Positions 51,441-60,500 of a DNA stretch of 64,000 bases are shown piece by piece. Below the pieces are notes generated by a model. It did no database searches. It saw only the letters and a program-made list of their open reading frames with translations, and was not told the DNA's origin. Position 1 is the stretch's first letter; every line of letters begins with the position of its first letter. Made by a program: the position numbers and the translations under genes. Source of the DNA: Kitasatospora xanthocidica (GTDB lineage: Bacteria; Actinomycetota; Actinomycetes; Streptomycetales; Streptomycetaceae); the NCBI RefSeq assembly GCF_014656195.1, contig NZ_BNBY01000012.1, positions 124,001 to 188,000 of the forward strand, given 5' to 3'.

Positions 51441-51507
51441 CCGGCCCCGTCCGCTGGGCGGGGCCGGGCGCGGCGGGCCGCTCGGCCGGAATCAAGCGGC
51501 CCGCCGC
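51441..51507 (+). terminator. double hairpin between the two snapalysin genes
   Basis: Hairpin 1 pairs CCGGCCCCG (51441-51449) with CGGGGCCGG (51459-51467). Hairpin 2 pairs GCGGCGGGCCGCT (51470-51482) with its exact complement (51495-51507). They separate the transcription units, consistent with copy 2 having its own promoter. Confidence 0.7.
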
Positions 51508-51611
51508 TCGGGTACTTCCCCGCTTCGGAGCCTAGCCCCCGCCGGAACGGAATGCCAGGGGCACGGTTGGGTCAAGGTACGGAAAAGACGCGTCAATTCC
51601 TGGCCGACGCA

Positions 51612-51650
51612 GGGGTATTGCACGGAGCTATCGCGGATTGACATCATCCG
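51612..51650 (+). promoter_or_regulatory. duplicated LysR box and -35 of snapalysin 2
   Basis: The same layout as upstream of copy 1: a T-N11-A box at 51618-51630, GCTATCGC, then TTGACA at 51638-51643 and TCATCCG. Over the last 24 bases only two positions differ from 50579-50602. Confidence 0.65.
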
Positions 51651-51759
51651 CCCGCCCGCCGGGCTGCCCGAAGCTCTGGGGACATCACCCGTTGACCAGG
51701 TGTCCCCCAGGGCCGGCCCCCAATCCGGCCACGGCACCACAGGAATCGGAGCCCCCACC

Positions 51760-52383
51760 ATGAAGCGATCCATGCTGTCCGCCGCCCTCGGCCTCGCGCT
51801 CGCGGCCGGCCTCGCCGTGCTGCCGGCCACGGCCGCGGCCGCCGCCCCGGCCGCCCCGGCCGCGCAGGGCTACACCGCCTCGACGTACGCCGGCTCGGCC
51901 GTTGAGACCGCGGACAACCAGGCGTTCTTCCAGGCGGTGATGGCCTCCGCGAAGGCCAAGCAGGCCGCCAACCCCGGCCTGGCCACCGTCGTGGTCACCT
52001 ACGACGCCAGTTCGGCCCCGACCTTCCGCAACCAGATATCCCAGGCCGCGCAGATCTGGAACGGTTCGGTCGCCAACGTCCAGCTGCGCTCCGGTTCGGC
52101 CGCCGACTTCAAGTACTACGAGGGCAACGACAGCCGCGGCTCGTACGCGAGCACCGACGGGCACGGGCGCGGCTACATCTTCCTCGACTACCAGCAGAAC
52201 CGGCAGTACAACTCGGTGCGGGTGACCGCCCACGAGACCGGGCACGTGCTCGGCCTGCCGGACCACTACTCCGGCCCGTGCAGCGAGCTGATGTCGGGCG
52301 GCGGCCCCGGCACCTCCTGCACCAACCCCTACCCGAACAGCACCGAGCGCAGCCGCGTCAACTCCCTCTGGGCGCGCGGCTGA
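51760..52383 (+). CDS. snapalysin (M7 small neutral metalloprotease), copy 2
   Basis: A 207-residue paralogue of copy 1, strongly similar throughout: near-identical signal peptide (KRSMLSAALGLALAAGLAVLP), DNQAFFQAVMAS propeptide region, and zinc motif H158-E-x2-H162-x2-G-x2-D168. The differences concentrate in the propeptide and in the substrate-facing segment around residues 105-120. It is shorter at the C-terminus. It has its own copy of the LysR-controlled promoter, and a terminator hairpin follows. Tandem duplication with promoter copying is the simplest origin. Confidence 0.95.
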   Translation: MKRSMLSAALGLALAAGLAVLPATAAAAAPAAPAAQGYTASTYAGSAVETADNQAFFQAVMASAKAKQAANPGLATVVVTYDASSAPTFRNQISQAAQIWNGSVANVQLRSGSAADFKYYEGNDSRGSYASTDGHGRGYIFLDYQQNRQYNSVRVTAHETGHVLGLPDHYSGPCSELMSGGGPGTSCTNPYPNSTERSRVNSLWARG

Positions 52384-52400
52384 CCCCACCGCTGAGCCCC

Positions 52401-52430
52401 GGCCCGGCCGCACACCGCTGCGGCCGGGCC
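52401..52430 (+). terminator. hairpin after snapalysin 2
   Basis: GGCCCGGCCGCA (52401-52412) pairs perfectly with TGCGGCCGGGCC (52419-52430) around a 6-base loop, 18 bases after the stop. Confidence 0.7.
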
Positions 52431-52517
52431 GGCGTGCGTGGCCGGAGCGGCGCTGTCGGTGCCGCGTGCGAGCATGCGGGCGAGACCAGTCCGCCCCCGA
52501 CCGCGAGGTGTGCCGCC

Positions 52518-53177
52518 ATGGCCCGTACCGTCCCCGACCAGCTCACCGACCTCCCGTACGCCGAGCTGCTGCGCCCGCACACCGGGCCGCTGCGCAGCGA
52601 CGAGCGGTACGACACCGCGCACTTCGACGGTGGCGAGCACACCGACGAGTCGGGCGCCGGGGCGGCCTTCCTGGAGTGCGCCTTCACCGGTGTCGCGCTC
52701 AGCGGGGTCAAGCTGCGCCAGGCCCGGTTCAACGAGGTCTGGGTGCAGGCCGGCCGCTGGGTGGCCTGCGACCTCAGCGACACCGAGTGGCAGGACAGCG
52801 CCTTCGTCGGCGGGGTGCTGGCCGGGGTCGCCGGGTACGGTTCGGCGCTGCGCCGGGTGGTGTTCCGCGGCTGCAAGCTGGAGGCGGTCAACCTGCGCTC
52901 CGCCGTCCTGCGGGACGTGGTCTTCGAGGACTGCCTGCTGCGCGACGTGGACTTCGGCGAGGCGAAGCTGACCGGGGTGTCCTTCCCCGGCTCGACGCTG
53001 GAGGAGGTCCGGCTGCGCGGTGCGACGCTGAGCGGGACCGATCTGCGCGGCGCCGTCCGGCTCGGGCTGGCCGACGGCCACCAGGGGCTGCGTGGCGCGG
53101 TCATCAGCTCCACCCAACTGCTGGAGCTGGCACCGCAGTTCGCCCAGGCGCTGGGCATCGACGTGCAGGACCGCTGA
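52518..53177 (+). CDS. pentapeptide repeat protein
   Basis: A 219-residue protein built of A(D/N)LxX-type five-residue repeats from about residue 45 to 190 (for example FTGVALSGVKLRQARF, VNLRSAVLRDVVFEDCLLRDVDFGEAKLTGVSF), which fold as a right-handed beta helix. Some members mimic DNA and protect gyrase; others have unknown roles. No gyrase-targeting drug gene lies nearby, so no function is proposed. GAGGTG lies 7 bases before the ATG. Confidence 0.92.
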   Translation: MARTVPDQLTDLPYAELLRPHTGPLRSDERYDTAHFDGGEHTDESGAGAAFLECAFTGVALSGVKLRQARFNEVWVQAGRWVACDLSDTEWQDSAFVGGVLAGVAGYGSALRRVVFRGCKLEAVNLRSAVLRDVVFEDCLLRDVDFGEAKLTGVSFPGSTLEEVRLRGATLSGTDLRGAVRLGLADGHQGLRGAVISSTQLLELAPQFAQALGIDVQDR

Positions 53178-53388
53178 CCGCCCCCGCCCGCCGCCCCAGT
53201 CCGCCGGCCCTCCCCGGCGATTCCGTCGTGCGTTCAGCCCCGCGTCGCTCGGTGACCCCCGGACGAACAGTCCGCCAAACCTGCCGCACGCCTCTGGTGG
53301 TCCGCTCCGCCGGAGGGGGAGACTGCTCCGCGATCGAGTGAGCCGAGTTGTGTGAACAACATCGCCAGCGAAGGGACGGGCCGGGCTG

Positions 53389-55470
53389 ATGGCCGAGCTG
53401 AGTCGTAGGAAGTTCGTCACGCTGTCCGGTGCCGCCGCGGCCGGTCTCGCGGTGGCCGGCACCGGTGCGGCGGGGGCCGCCCCCGGCGCCGCGGGCACCG
53501 CGCCCGCCGCCGGCACCGCGCTCGCCACCACCGGCACCATCGCCGACGCCAAGCACGTGGTGATCCTGATGCAGGAGAACCGGAGCTTCGACCACTACTT
53601 CGGCACGCTGCGCGGGGTACGCGGCTTCGCCGACCGCAGCGCGATCCAGATCTCCGGCGGCTACAGCGTCTTCAACCAGCCCAACGGCCTGCTCTCCCGC
53701 CAGTACCCGTGGCAGTTCAGCCAGACCAAGCCGGCCGGCGGCGCCGACCCCGAGCGCCTCGCCCAGTGCAACGGTGACCTCAGCCACGGCTGGAGCGACC
53801 AGCACAAGGCGTGGAACGGCGGCAAGATGGACTCCTGGGTCGCCGCCAAGGGCAATGTGCGCACGCTCGGCTTCCTCACCCGCCAGGACATCCCGTTCCA
53901 CTACGCGCTGGCCGAGAACTGGACCGTCTGCGACGCCTACCACTGCTCGGTGCTGAGCGCGACCGGCCCCAACCGCACCTACCACTGGTCCGGCCAGATC
54001 GACCCGGCCGGCACCGCCGGCGGCCCGGCCTACGACGGCGGCGACGAGAAGGGCCTGCGCTGGAAGACCTACGCCGAGGCCCTGGAGGCCGCCGGCGTCA
54101 GCTGGAAGGTCTACCAGAACGCCGCCGACAACTACGGCGACAACGCCCTCGCCTACTTCAGCCAGTTCTCGGGCGCCCCGGCCGGCAGCCCGCTGGCCGT
54201 CAAGGGCATGGGCTCGGTGCCCAAGGTCACCGGCCGGACCCCGGACGACATCGCCGCCGCGATCAAGGCCGACGTGCTGGCCGGCACCCTCCCGCAGGTC
54301 TCCTGGATCGTCCCGGACCAGGCCTCCTCCGAGCACCCGTACGCCACCCCGGCCGACGGCGCGCACTTCGTCCACATGGTGATCGACGCGCTCAACGCGG
54401 ACCCGGCCGTCTTCGACTCCTCCGTGCTGTTCGTCAACTACGACGAGAACGACGGCTTCTTCGACCACGTCCCGCCGCCGGTCGCCCCGGCCGGCACCCC
54501 GGGCGAGTTCTACAGCGGCACCAACATCGGGCTCGGCTTCCGCGTCCCGATGCTCGCGATCTCGCCCTGGACCCGCGGCGGCTGGGTCAACTCCGAGACC
54601 TTCGACCACACCTCGGTGCTGCGCTTCCTGGAGGTCTGGACGGCCGCCCTCGGCACGCCTGCCACCAGCCCCAACATCAGCGACTGGCGCCGCCGGGTCT
54701 GCGGCGACCTCACCAGCGTGTTCGACTTCGCCAACCCGGTGTACGGCCTGCCCGCGCTGCCCGACACCTCGCAGACCATCGGCCTGTCCGCCTGCGGCCC
54801 GCTGCCCAACCCGGCGCCGGTGAACAACCAGCTCCCGGTGCAGGAGTCCGGCACCCGCCCGGCCCGCGCCCTGCCGTACCAGCCGAACGCCAACCTGGAC
54901 CACCTGGAGTTCGGCTCCGGCGGGGTGATGAAGGTCTGGATCGCGATGGCCAACCAGGGCGCCGCGGCCGCCAAGTCCGCGCACTTCGCCGCCTACGCCA
55001 ACGCCTACCGCAGCGGCGGCCCCTGGCAGTACACCGTCGACCCGGGCGGCAGCACCAGCGACTTCTTCAACTGCGGCACCGGCTTCGGCGGCGGCCCGTA
55101 CGACCTCACGGTGGTCGGCCCCAACCGCTTCCTGCGCCGTTTCAAGGGCGACGCCACCAAGGCGGGCAAGAACGCGGCCGTCACCGCCTCGTACGCGGTC
55201 GAGCCGGGTACCGGCAAGCTCGCCGTCTACTTCAAGCTGGCCAACAACGGCGGCACGCCGATGACCTTCACCATCGCGTCGAACAACTACCGGACGGACG
55301 GCCCCTGGACGTACCAGGTGCCGGCCGGCGGCAGCGTCAGCGACTTCTTCAACGTGGTGGCCTACACCGACGGCTGGTACGACCTCACCGTGACGGTGGA
55401 CGCGGACAGCAGCTGGTCGCAGCGGTTCACCGGCCACCTGGAGACCGGCACCCCCAGCGTCAGCGGCTGA
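53389..55470 (+). CDS. Tat-secreted phospholipase C (phosphocholine type)
   Basis: A 693-residue secreted phosphoesterase-family phospholipase C. The twin-arginine leader SRRKFVTLSG is followed by an Ala/Gly-rich export segment. The catalytic domain has VVILMQENRSFDHYFGTLRG (metal-binding Glu-Asn), HWSGQIDPAG and VNYDENDGFFDHVPPP. Two C-terminal DUF756 domains (~500-590 and ~595-685), marked by paired SDFFN sequences, complete the usual architecture. It hydrolyses phosphatidylcholine and sphingomyelin outside the cell. No clear ribosome site precedes ATG 53389. I found no convincing PHO box upstream. Confidence 0.94.
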   Translation: MAELSRRKFVTLSGAAAAGLAVAGTGAAGAAPGAAGTAPAAGTALATTGTIADAKHVVILMQENRSFDHYFGTLRGVRGFADRSAIQISGGYSVFNQPNGLLSRQYPWQFSQTKPAGGADPERLAQCNGDLSHGWSDQHKAWNGGKMDSWVAAKGNVRTLGFLTRQDIPFHYALAENWTVCDAYHCSVLSATGPNRTYHWSGQIDPAGTAGGPAYDGGDEKGLRWKTYAEALEAAGVSWKVYQNAADNYGDNALAYFSQFSGAPAGSPLAVKGMGSVPKVTGRTPDDIAAAIKADVLAGTLPQVSWIVPDQASSEHPYATPADGAHFVHMVIDALNADPAVFDSSVLFVNYDENDGFFDHVPPPVAPAGTPGEFYSGTNIGLGFRVPMLAISPWTRGGWVNSETFDHTSVLRFLEVWTAALGTPATSPNISDWRRRVCGDLTSVFDFANPVYGLPALPDTSQTIGLSACGPLPNPAPVNNQLPVQESGTRPARALPYQPNANLDHLEFGSGGVMKVWIAMANQGAAAAKSAHFAAYANAYRSGGPWQYTVDPGGSTSDFFNCGTGFGGGPYDLTVVGPNRFLRRFKGDATKAGKNAAVTASYAVEPGTGKLAVYFKLANNGGTPMTFTIASNNYRTDGPWTYQVPAGGSVSDFFNVVAYTDGWYDLTVTVDADSSWSQRFTGHLETGTPSVSG

Positions 55471-55492
55471 CGGCCGCCCGCACCGCGCGGAA

Positions 55493-55537
55493 CGCGAGGC
55501 CCCACCACCCGGCAGGGCGGTTTCCAGGGGCCTCGCG
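55493..55537. terminator. bidirectional terminator between PLC and RibD-like genes
   Basis: CGCGAGGCCCC (55493-55503) pairs perfectly with GGGGCCTCGCG (55527-55537), between two convergent stops. Confidence 0.7.
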
Positions 55538-55559
55538 TCACCTCCGCCGGGCCAGGTCG

Positions 55560-56204
55560 TCACCTCCGCCAGAACAGGTGGTGCGTGACGCCGCTCGGGC
55601 TGGGCACGACCTCCGAGTGGAAGCGGTCGAGGAGCTCGTCGGGGGACTCCCAGAGCCGCAGGCCGGACCCGAGCTCCACCGGCGAGACCGCCACGTGCAG
55701 GGTGTCGACGAGGTCGGCGTCGAGGAACCGCCGGATGGTGGTGACCCCGCCGCCGAGTCGCACGTCCTTGCCCCCGGCGGCTTCCCGCGCCCGGGCGAGG
55801 ACGGTGGCCGGGTCGGCGTCGACGAAGTGGAACGTGGTGTCGGAGAGCGTGAACGACGGGCGCTCGTGGTGGGTCATGACGAACACCGGGGTGCGGAACG
55901 GGGGCTCGTCACCCCACCAGCCGCGCCACTCGTGGTCCTGCCACGGCCCGCGCTGCGGCCCGAACTTGTTGCGGCCCATGATCTCGGCACCGATGTTGCG
56001 GGCGAAGTCCCGGGTGAAGTAGTCGTCGAGACCACGGCTCCCCCCGGCATCCGTGCGCATGGGCCAGCTCGCCGTGGCTCCGGCCCAGCCGAACAGCCGC
56101 TCGGGGCGGTCCTGGCCGAACGGCCGCTCGAAGGTCTGGTGCTCACCGGCGCCGATGCCGTCCCTGGAGACGTTGAAGTTCATGACTCTGAGCAGTTGAT
56201 CCAT
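55560..56204 (-). CDS. dihydrofolate reductase/RibD C-terminal family protein
   Basis: A 214-residue DHFR-fold reductase of the RibD C-terminal type. The IMGRNKFGPQRGPW, PVFVMTHHERPS and GGGVTTIRRFLDADLVDTLHVAVSPVELGSG segments are the family pattern. Such stand-alone proteins are annotated as dihydrofolate reductase family but rarely have tested activity. GAGGG precedes the ATG at 56204. No riboflavin or folate genes are near. Confidence 0.88.
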   Translation of the reverse strand: MDQLLRVMNFNVSRDGIGAGEHQTFERPFGQDRPERLFGWAGATASWPMRTDAGGSRGLDDYFTRDFARNIGAEIMGRNKFGPQRGPWQDHEWRGWWGDEPPFRTPVFVMTHHERPSFTLSDTTFHFVDADPATVLARAREAAGGKDVRLGGGVTTIRRFLDADLVDTLHVAVSPVELGSGLRLWESPDELLDRFHSEVVPSPSGVTHHLFWRR

Positions 56205-56337
56205 GGGTTCCCTCGTCCGGTCCGTCCGTGTCGTCGCGCGGCGGGGCGCCGCACGCCATGACGTCGGAGCGGACCCGGCCGGATTGACATCGGCCCCGGA
56301 CCATTTTCCGACCGGGGGGCGGAGCCGGCGTCATCGC

Positions 56338-57117
56338 TCACAGGTACGGGCCCCGGGGGAACCACGGATCGTGGACCTCCCGGGGCCCGTACGGCGTCAG
56401 CAGGGTGAGGGCGGGCTGCCCGGCCGCGTACTCCGCCAGCTGCACCGAGCCGTGCCGGGTCTCCAGTTCGGCCTGCACCGGCAGCGGCAGCTTGCTCAGC
56501 GCCCGCCGCAGCTGCAGCGCGTCGCGCCGGCTGACCGGCTGCGGGGCGCGCAGCACCAGCCGCAGCGGGCTGAGCGGTCCGGTGACCGGCACCCCGCTGC
56601 CCAGTTCGTAGCCGGCCGCGCCGATCGGGCCCCAGGGCAGCCGGTGGTCCGCCACCAGCCGGCCGACCTCCGGCAGCAGGGCCAGCGCCGGGATCGTGGT
56701 GAGCCGCTCGGGGGCCAGGCGGGCGCGCCGTTCGACCAGCTGCTCGGGGCGCAGCGTCCGGGCCACCGCCGCCCAGGGGGCCAGCGCGTCCAGCCGCTGT
56801 CCGGGGCGCGGGCCGCGCACGGTCACCGGGGACCAGAGCTCGGGCGCCGCCTCCGGGTCCCGGGCGCACTGCCGCGGGTGCGGCGGGTCCACCGGGTGGC
56901 CGACCACCGCGGGCGCCCGGCCGACCGTCACCCAGGGGTGTGCCCGCAGCACCGCGCGCGCCCAGTCCGGCAGCTCGCCGCCGGTGAGGGGCCGCAGCGA
57001 GCCGGGGCACTGCATCAGCAGCAGGTCGTGCGCGCCGGGCAGCCGGCCGTCCAGCGCGGCCAGCGGGCCGACCCGGCGGCGCGGTCCGTCGTGCAGTTCC
57101 TCGATCGGGTTCCTCAC
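56338..57117 (-). CDS. orphan MdcG-family protein lacking the catalytic Asp pair
   Basis: A 259-residue protein that aligns by pattern with MdcG (phosphoribosyl-dephospho-CoA transferase), the nucleotidyltransferase that loads the prosthetic group onto malonate decarboxylase ACP. Matching parts are AHDLLLM, WARAVLRAHPWVTVGRAP, WGPIGAAGYELGSGVPVT (~162-179), LVLRAP and AELETRHGSVQLAEYAAG...LLTPYGPREVHDPW. In MdcG the motif before LVLRAP is S-D-L-D-L; here it is S183-P184-L185-R186-L187, so both metal-binding Asp residues are gone. No malonate decarboxylase genes are in the window. GTG 57117 has GGAGG upstream. Catalytic inactivity or a new role is inferred. Confidence 0.75.
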   Translation of the reverse strand: MRNPIEELHDGPRRRVGPLAALDGRLPGAHDLLLMQCPGSLRPLTGGELPDWARAVLRAHPWVTVGRAPAVVGHPVDPPHPRQCARDPEAAPELWSPVTVRGPRPGQRLDALAPWAAVARTLRPEQLVERRARLAPERLTTIPALALLPEVGRLVADHRLPWGPIGAAGYELGSGVPVTGPLSPLRLVLRAPQPVSRRDALQLRRALSKLPLPVQAELETRHGSVQLAEYAAGQPALTLLTPYGPREVHDPWFPRGPYL

Positions 57118-57267
57118 ACCGCCACCCTCCGCCCGCTCCGCGCCCCCGACTACGGCCCTTCGACGCGTTCCACCGGGACCAAAGGCTCAACGTGCGTCCG
57201 TGAGCGCCCGGTGTGAGAGTGGGGGACAGCCCGGAGTTCCGACATTCCGTCCGTAGGAGGAGGAGTC

Positions 57268-57498
57268 ATGGGCATCTTCGACAGGCTGTTCCACCGGCCG
57301 CCGCAGCACGAGGCCACCGGTGAGGACGCCATGCAGCGGGCGGCCCTCGCCCACGACGAGGCCGCCGACGCGTTCGGCGACGACGTCGAGCGCGCCCGCC
57401 AGAGCGAGGACCGGCTCTCCCGGGAGCGGCTCTCCCAGGAGGAGGCCGACCGGCGGGCCGCCGAGAACATGACCGCCGAGGGCGATCCCTGGGACTGA
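57268..57498 (+). CDS. small highly charged hypothetical protein
   Basis: A 76-residue soluble protein with an excellent ribosome site (AGGAGGAGGAG just before ATG 57268). After a short hydrophobic MGIFDRLFHR start, it is almost all charged and helical (DEAADAFGDDVERARQSEDRLSRERLSQEEADRRAAE), probably a single amphipathic or coiled-coil helix. The end is EGDPWD. I do not recognise a family. It is divergent from the MdcG-like gene by 150 bases. The following bases repeat a near copy of the ending (CCCTGGGA...). Confidence 0.7.
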   Translation: MGIFDRLFHRPPQHEATGEDAMQRAALAHDEAADAFGDDVERARQSEDRLSRERLSQEEADRRAAENMTAEGDPWD

Positions 57499-57577
57499 TG
57501 CCCGGGGCCGACCCCTGGGATTGAGCCCGGGGATCAGCCGGGCCCGGGCGCCGCAGGAGCGGGCCCGGCCCGGCCGG

Positions 57578-60500
57578 TCACCGCGCCCGCGGCGGCAGCG
57601 GCGGGCGCCGCAGGTCCGGCCGGGGCGTGGACTCCGGCGGGGGCTCCGCGGCCGGCGCGTCCTCCAGTAGTTCCAGGGCGAGCTGGACGGCGGTGACCAG
57701 CTCGGGGTGGCGCCCGCGGGCCCAGTCCCGCGGGGTGCGCAGCACGTGCACGTCCGGTTCGACGCCGCGGTTCTCCACCGACCAGCCGAGCCCGCCGCTG
57801 AACCAGGAGGCGTTCTTCGGCACCGAGATCTGGGTGCCGTCGCCGAGGGTGTGCCGTCCGGACATCCCGACCACCCCGCCCCAGGTGCGGTTGCCGATCA
57901 CCGGTCCGAGCCCGAGCAGCTTGATGGCCGCGATGATCACGTCCCCGTCCGAGCTGGTGGCCTCGTCCGCGAGGGCCACCAGCGGGCCGCGCAGCGCGTG
58001 CCGGGGCCAGCGGACGGGCTGGCGGTCCCGGGTGAAGTCCCAGGCCAGGACGTGCCGGGTGAGTTTCTCCAGGACCAGCTCGGAGACGTTGCCGCCGGCG
58101 TTGCCGCGGACGTCCAGGACCAGTGCGGGCTTGTCCAGCTCGCGCCGCAGGTCCCGGTTGAACTGCGCCCAGCCGGAGCCACCGAGGTCCGGGATGTGCA
58201 GGTAGCCGCACCGCCCGTCGCTGAACTCCCGTACCAGGGCGCGGCGTTTGGTCACCCAGTCCTGGTAGCGGATGGGCCGTTCATCGGTCAGCGGGGTGAC
58301 CGCGATCCGCCGCACCGGGCCGTCCGGTCCGGTGCGCAGGGCCAGTTCGACGGTGGTGCCGCCGGTGCCGGCCAGCAGGGGCAGCGGTCCGCGCACCGGG
58401 TCCACCGGGCGGCCGCCGACCGCGAGCAGCTCGTCGCCGTCCCGGACGCCCTGGGCGGCGAGCGGGGCGCGGGCGCGAGGGTCGGAGGACTCCCCGGGCA
58501 GCACCCGCTCGACCAGCCAGCGCCCGTCGGGGGAGCGGCGGGCGTTGGCGCCGAGCAGGCCGAGCGGCTGCTGGGCGAGCGACGGGCCCTCGGCGCGCCG
58601 GGAGGTGGTGACGTAGGCGTGCGAGGTGCCCAGCTCGCCGAGGAGTTCGCGCAGCAGGTCGGCGAAGTCGTCGGGTGAGCAGACGCGTTCCAGCAACGGT
58701 TCGTACTGGGCGACCAGGGCGGGCCAGTCCAGGCCGGACATCCGCGCGTCCCAGAACTGGTCCCGGACGATCCGGGCCGCCTCGTGGTAGGCCTGGCGCC
58801 ATTCGGCGGCCGGGTGCACGGTGTGGGTGATCCGGCGCAGGTCGACGCCGGTGCCGGCGGAGGGCGCGGAGACCGGGACCACCCGGAGCGTCCCGGCCGA
58901 GTAGACGGCGACCGAGCCGCCGTCCCCGGAGACCGCGTAGCCGTCCAGCTTGTCCACCAGCGTGCTGCGGGTGCCCCGGGCCAGGTCGAAGTACTCCAGC
59001 GAGGGGCGGCCCGAGGTGTCCTCGGGGCTGGCGAAGGTCTGCCCGAGGGTGCCGGAGATCGGCCAGCGCAGCCAGACCAGGCCACCGCGTACCGCGTCGG
59101 TGGCCGAGTACTTGGAGGCGATCACCGGGAACTGCAGCAGCCGCTCGCCGATGCCCTCCGGCTCGACCAGGACGGTGCCGTCGCCGCCGCCGTCCCCGCG
59201 CGGGGCGGGCTCCTCGGCGGGCGCGGAGAACGGCGAGGGCGTGTCGGCGGTGAGCGGGACGAGGTACGGGCGGCAGCCGAGCGGGAAGGAGAGGTCGCCG
59301 GTGTGCACGTCGTGGACCGGGTCGAAGCCGCGCCAGGACAGGAAGGCCAGGTAGCGGCCGTCCCGGGTGAACACCGGCTGCTCGTCCTCGAACCGGCCGT
59401 CGGTGACCTCGGTGATCGGCGCGGGCGCCCCGGTGCGGGTGAGCCGGATCCGGCGCAGCGAGCGTCCGGCGACCGGCTGGGACCAGGCGATCCAGTGCGA
59501 GTCGGGGGAGAACCGGGCGCTAGAGACCGGGCCGTACGCGGAGGAGGCCAGCTCGCGGACCTCGCCGTCGGCGGCGGAGACCAGCAGCAGCCGCCCGTCC
59601 GAGGCGCAGACGGCGAGGCGGCTGCCGTCGGGGGAGGCGGTGAGCTCCAGGACCCGGCCGAGCCGGCCGGCGGCGAGCACCCGGTGGCGGTGGCGGTCCC
59701 CGCCCGCGTGGGTGGCCGTGCCCGCGTGACCGTGTTCGTGTTCGTGCCCGTGCTCGGGGGCGGCCTCGTGGCCGGGCAGTGGCAGCACCTCGATCGCGTC
59801 GGCGCCCTCGGCGTCGGTGATCCAGGCCGCCTCGCCGGTGTGCCCGAGCATGACCGGCAGCCGGGTCCGCACCCCCGGGGTGTCGGCGAGCGCGCGGGCC
59901 GGGCCGTCCTTGTGGGTGAGCCAGTACTGGCTGCCGCGCACGGTGATCACCCCGGCCCGGCCGGTCCGGTCGCAGGCGAGGTCCTTGACCTGGGTCGCGG
60001 CGCCGACCTGGTACGGGCGGCGGCCGGCCCGGGCGCCGCCGAGCGGGACGTGCAGCCGGTGCGGGGCGGGGGCGTCCAGGCCGTCCAGCAGCCAGAGGTC
60101 GCCGGCGTGCTGGTAGACGATCCGGGTGCCGTCGGTGGCGGCTTCGCGGGCGTAGTAGGAGGCGTGGTCGGTGTGGCGGCGCAGGTCGGTGCCGTCCGGG
60201 CGGCAGGAGTAGAGGTTGCCGACGCCCTCGTGGTCGGAGAGGAAGGCGATCCGCCCGCCGACCGGCATCGGGGAGGCGAGGTGGCCGGTGTGGTCGGGCA
60301 GGATCCGCTCGCCGTCCGCCCAGAGCCGGCCGACGGCGCCGCCCCGGTAGCGCTTCCAGGCGGCCGGTTCGTGCGGGGCGGCGCCGGTGAGCAGGACGGT
60401 GCGCTCCCGGCTCATCTGGGCGTCGCCGACCGGCCCCCAGGGCATCCGGCGGCCGGGGGAGCCGTCCGGCGGCAGGGCGTGCGCCCAGGTGTAGTGGCCG

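Noticed and set aside
53225..53280. Possible PHO box (GTTCAGCC... / GGACGAAC) before phospholipase C
   Set aside because: The 11-base direct-repeat units expected for PhoP binding are not satisfied; only one partial unit is present.
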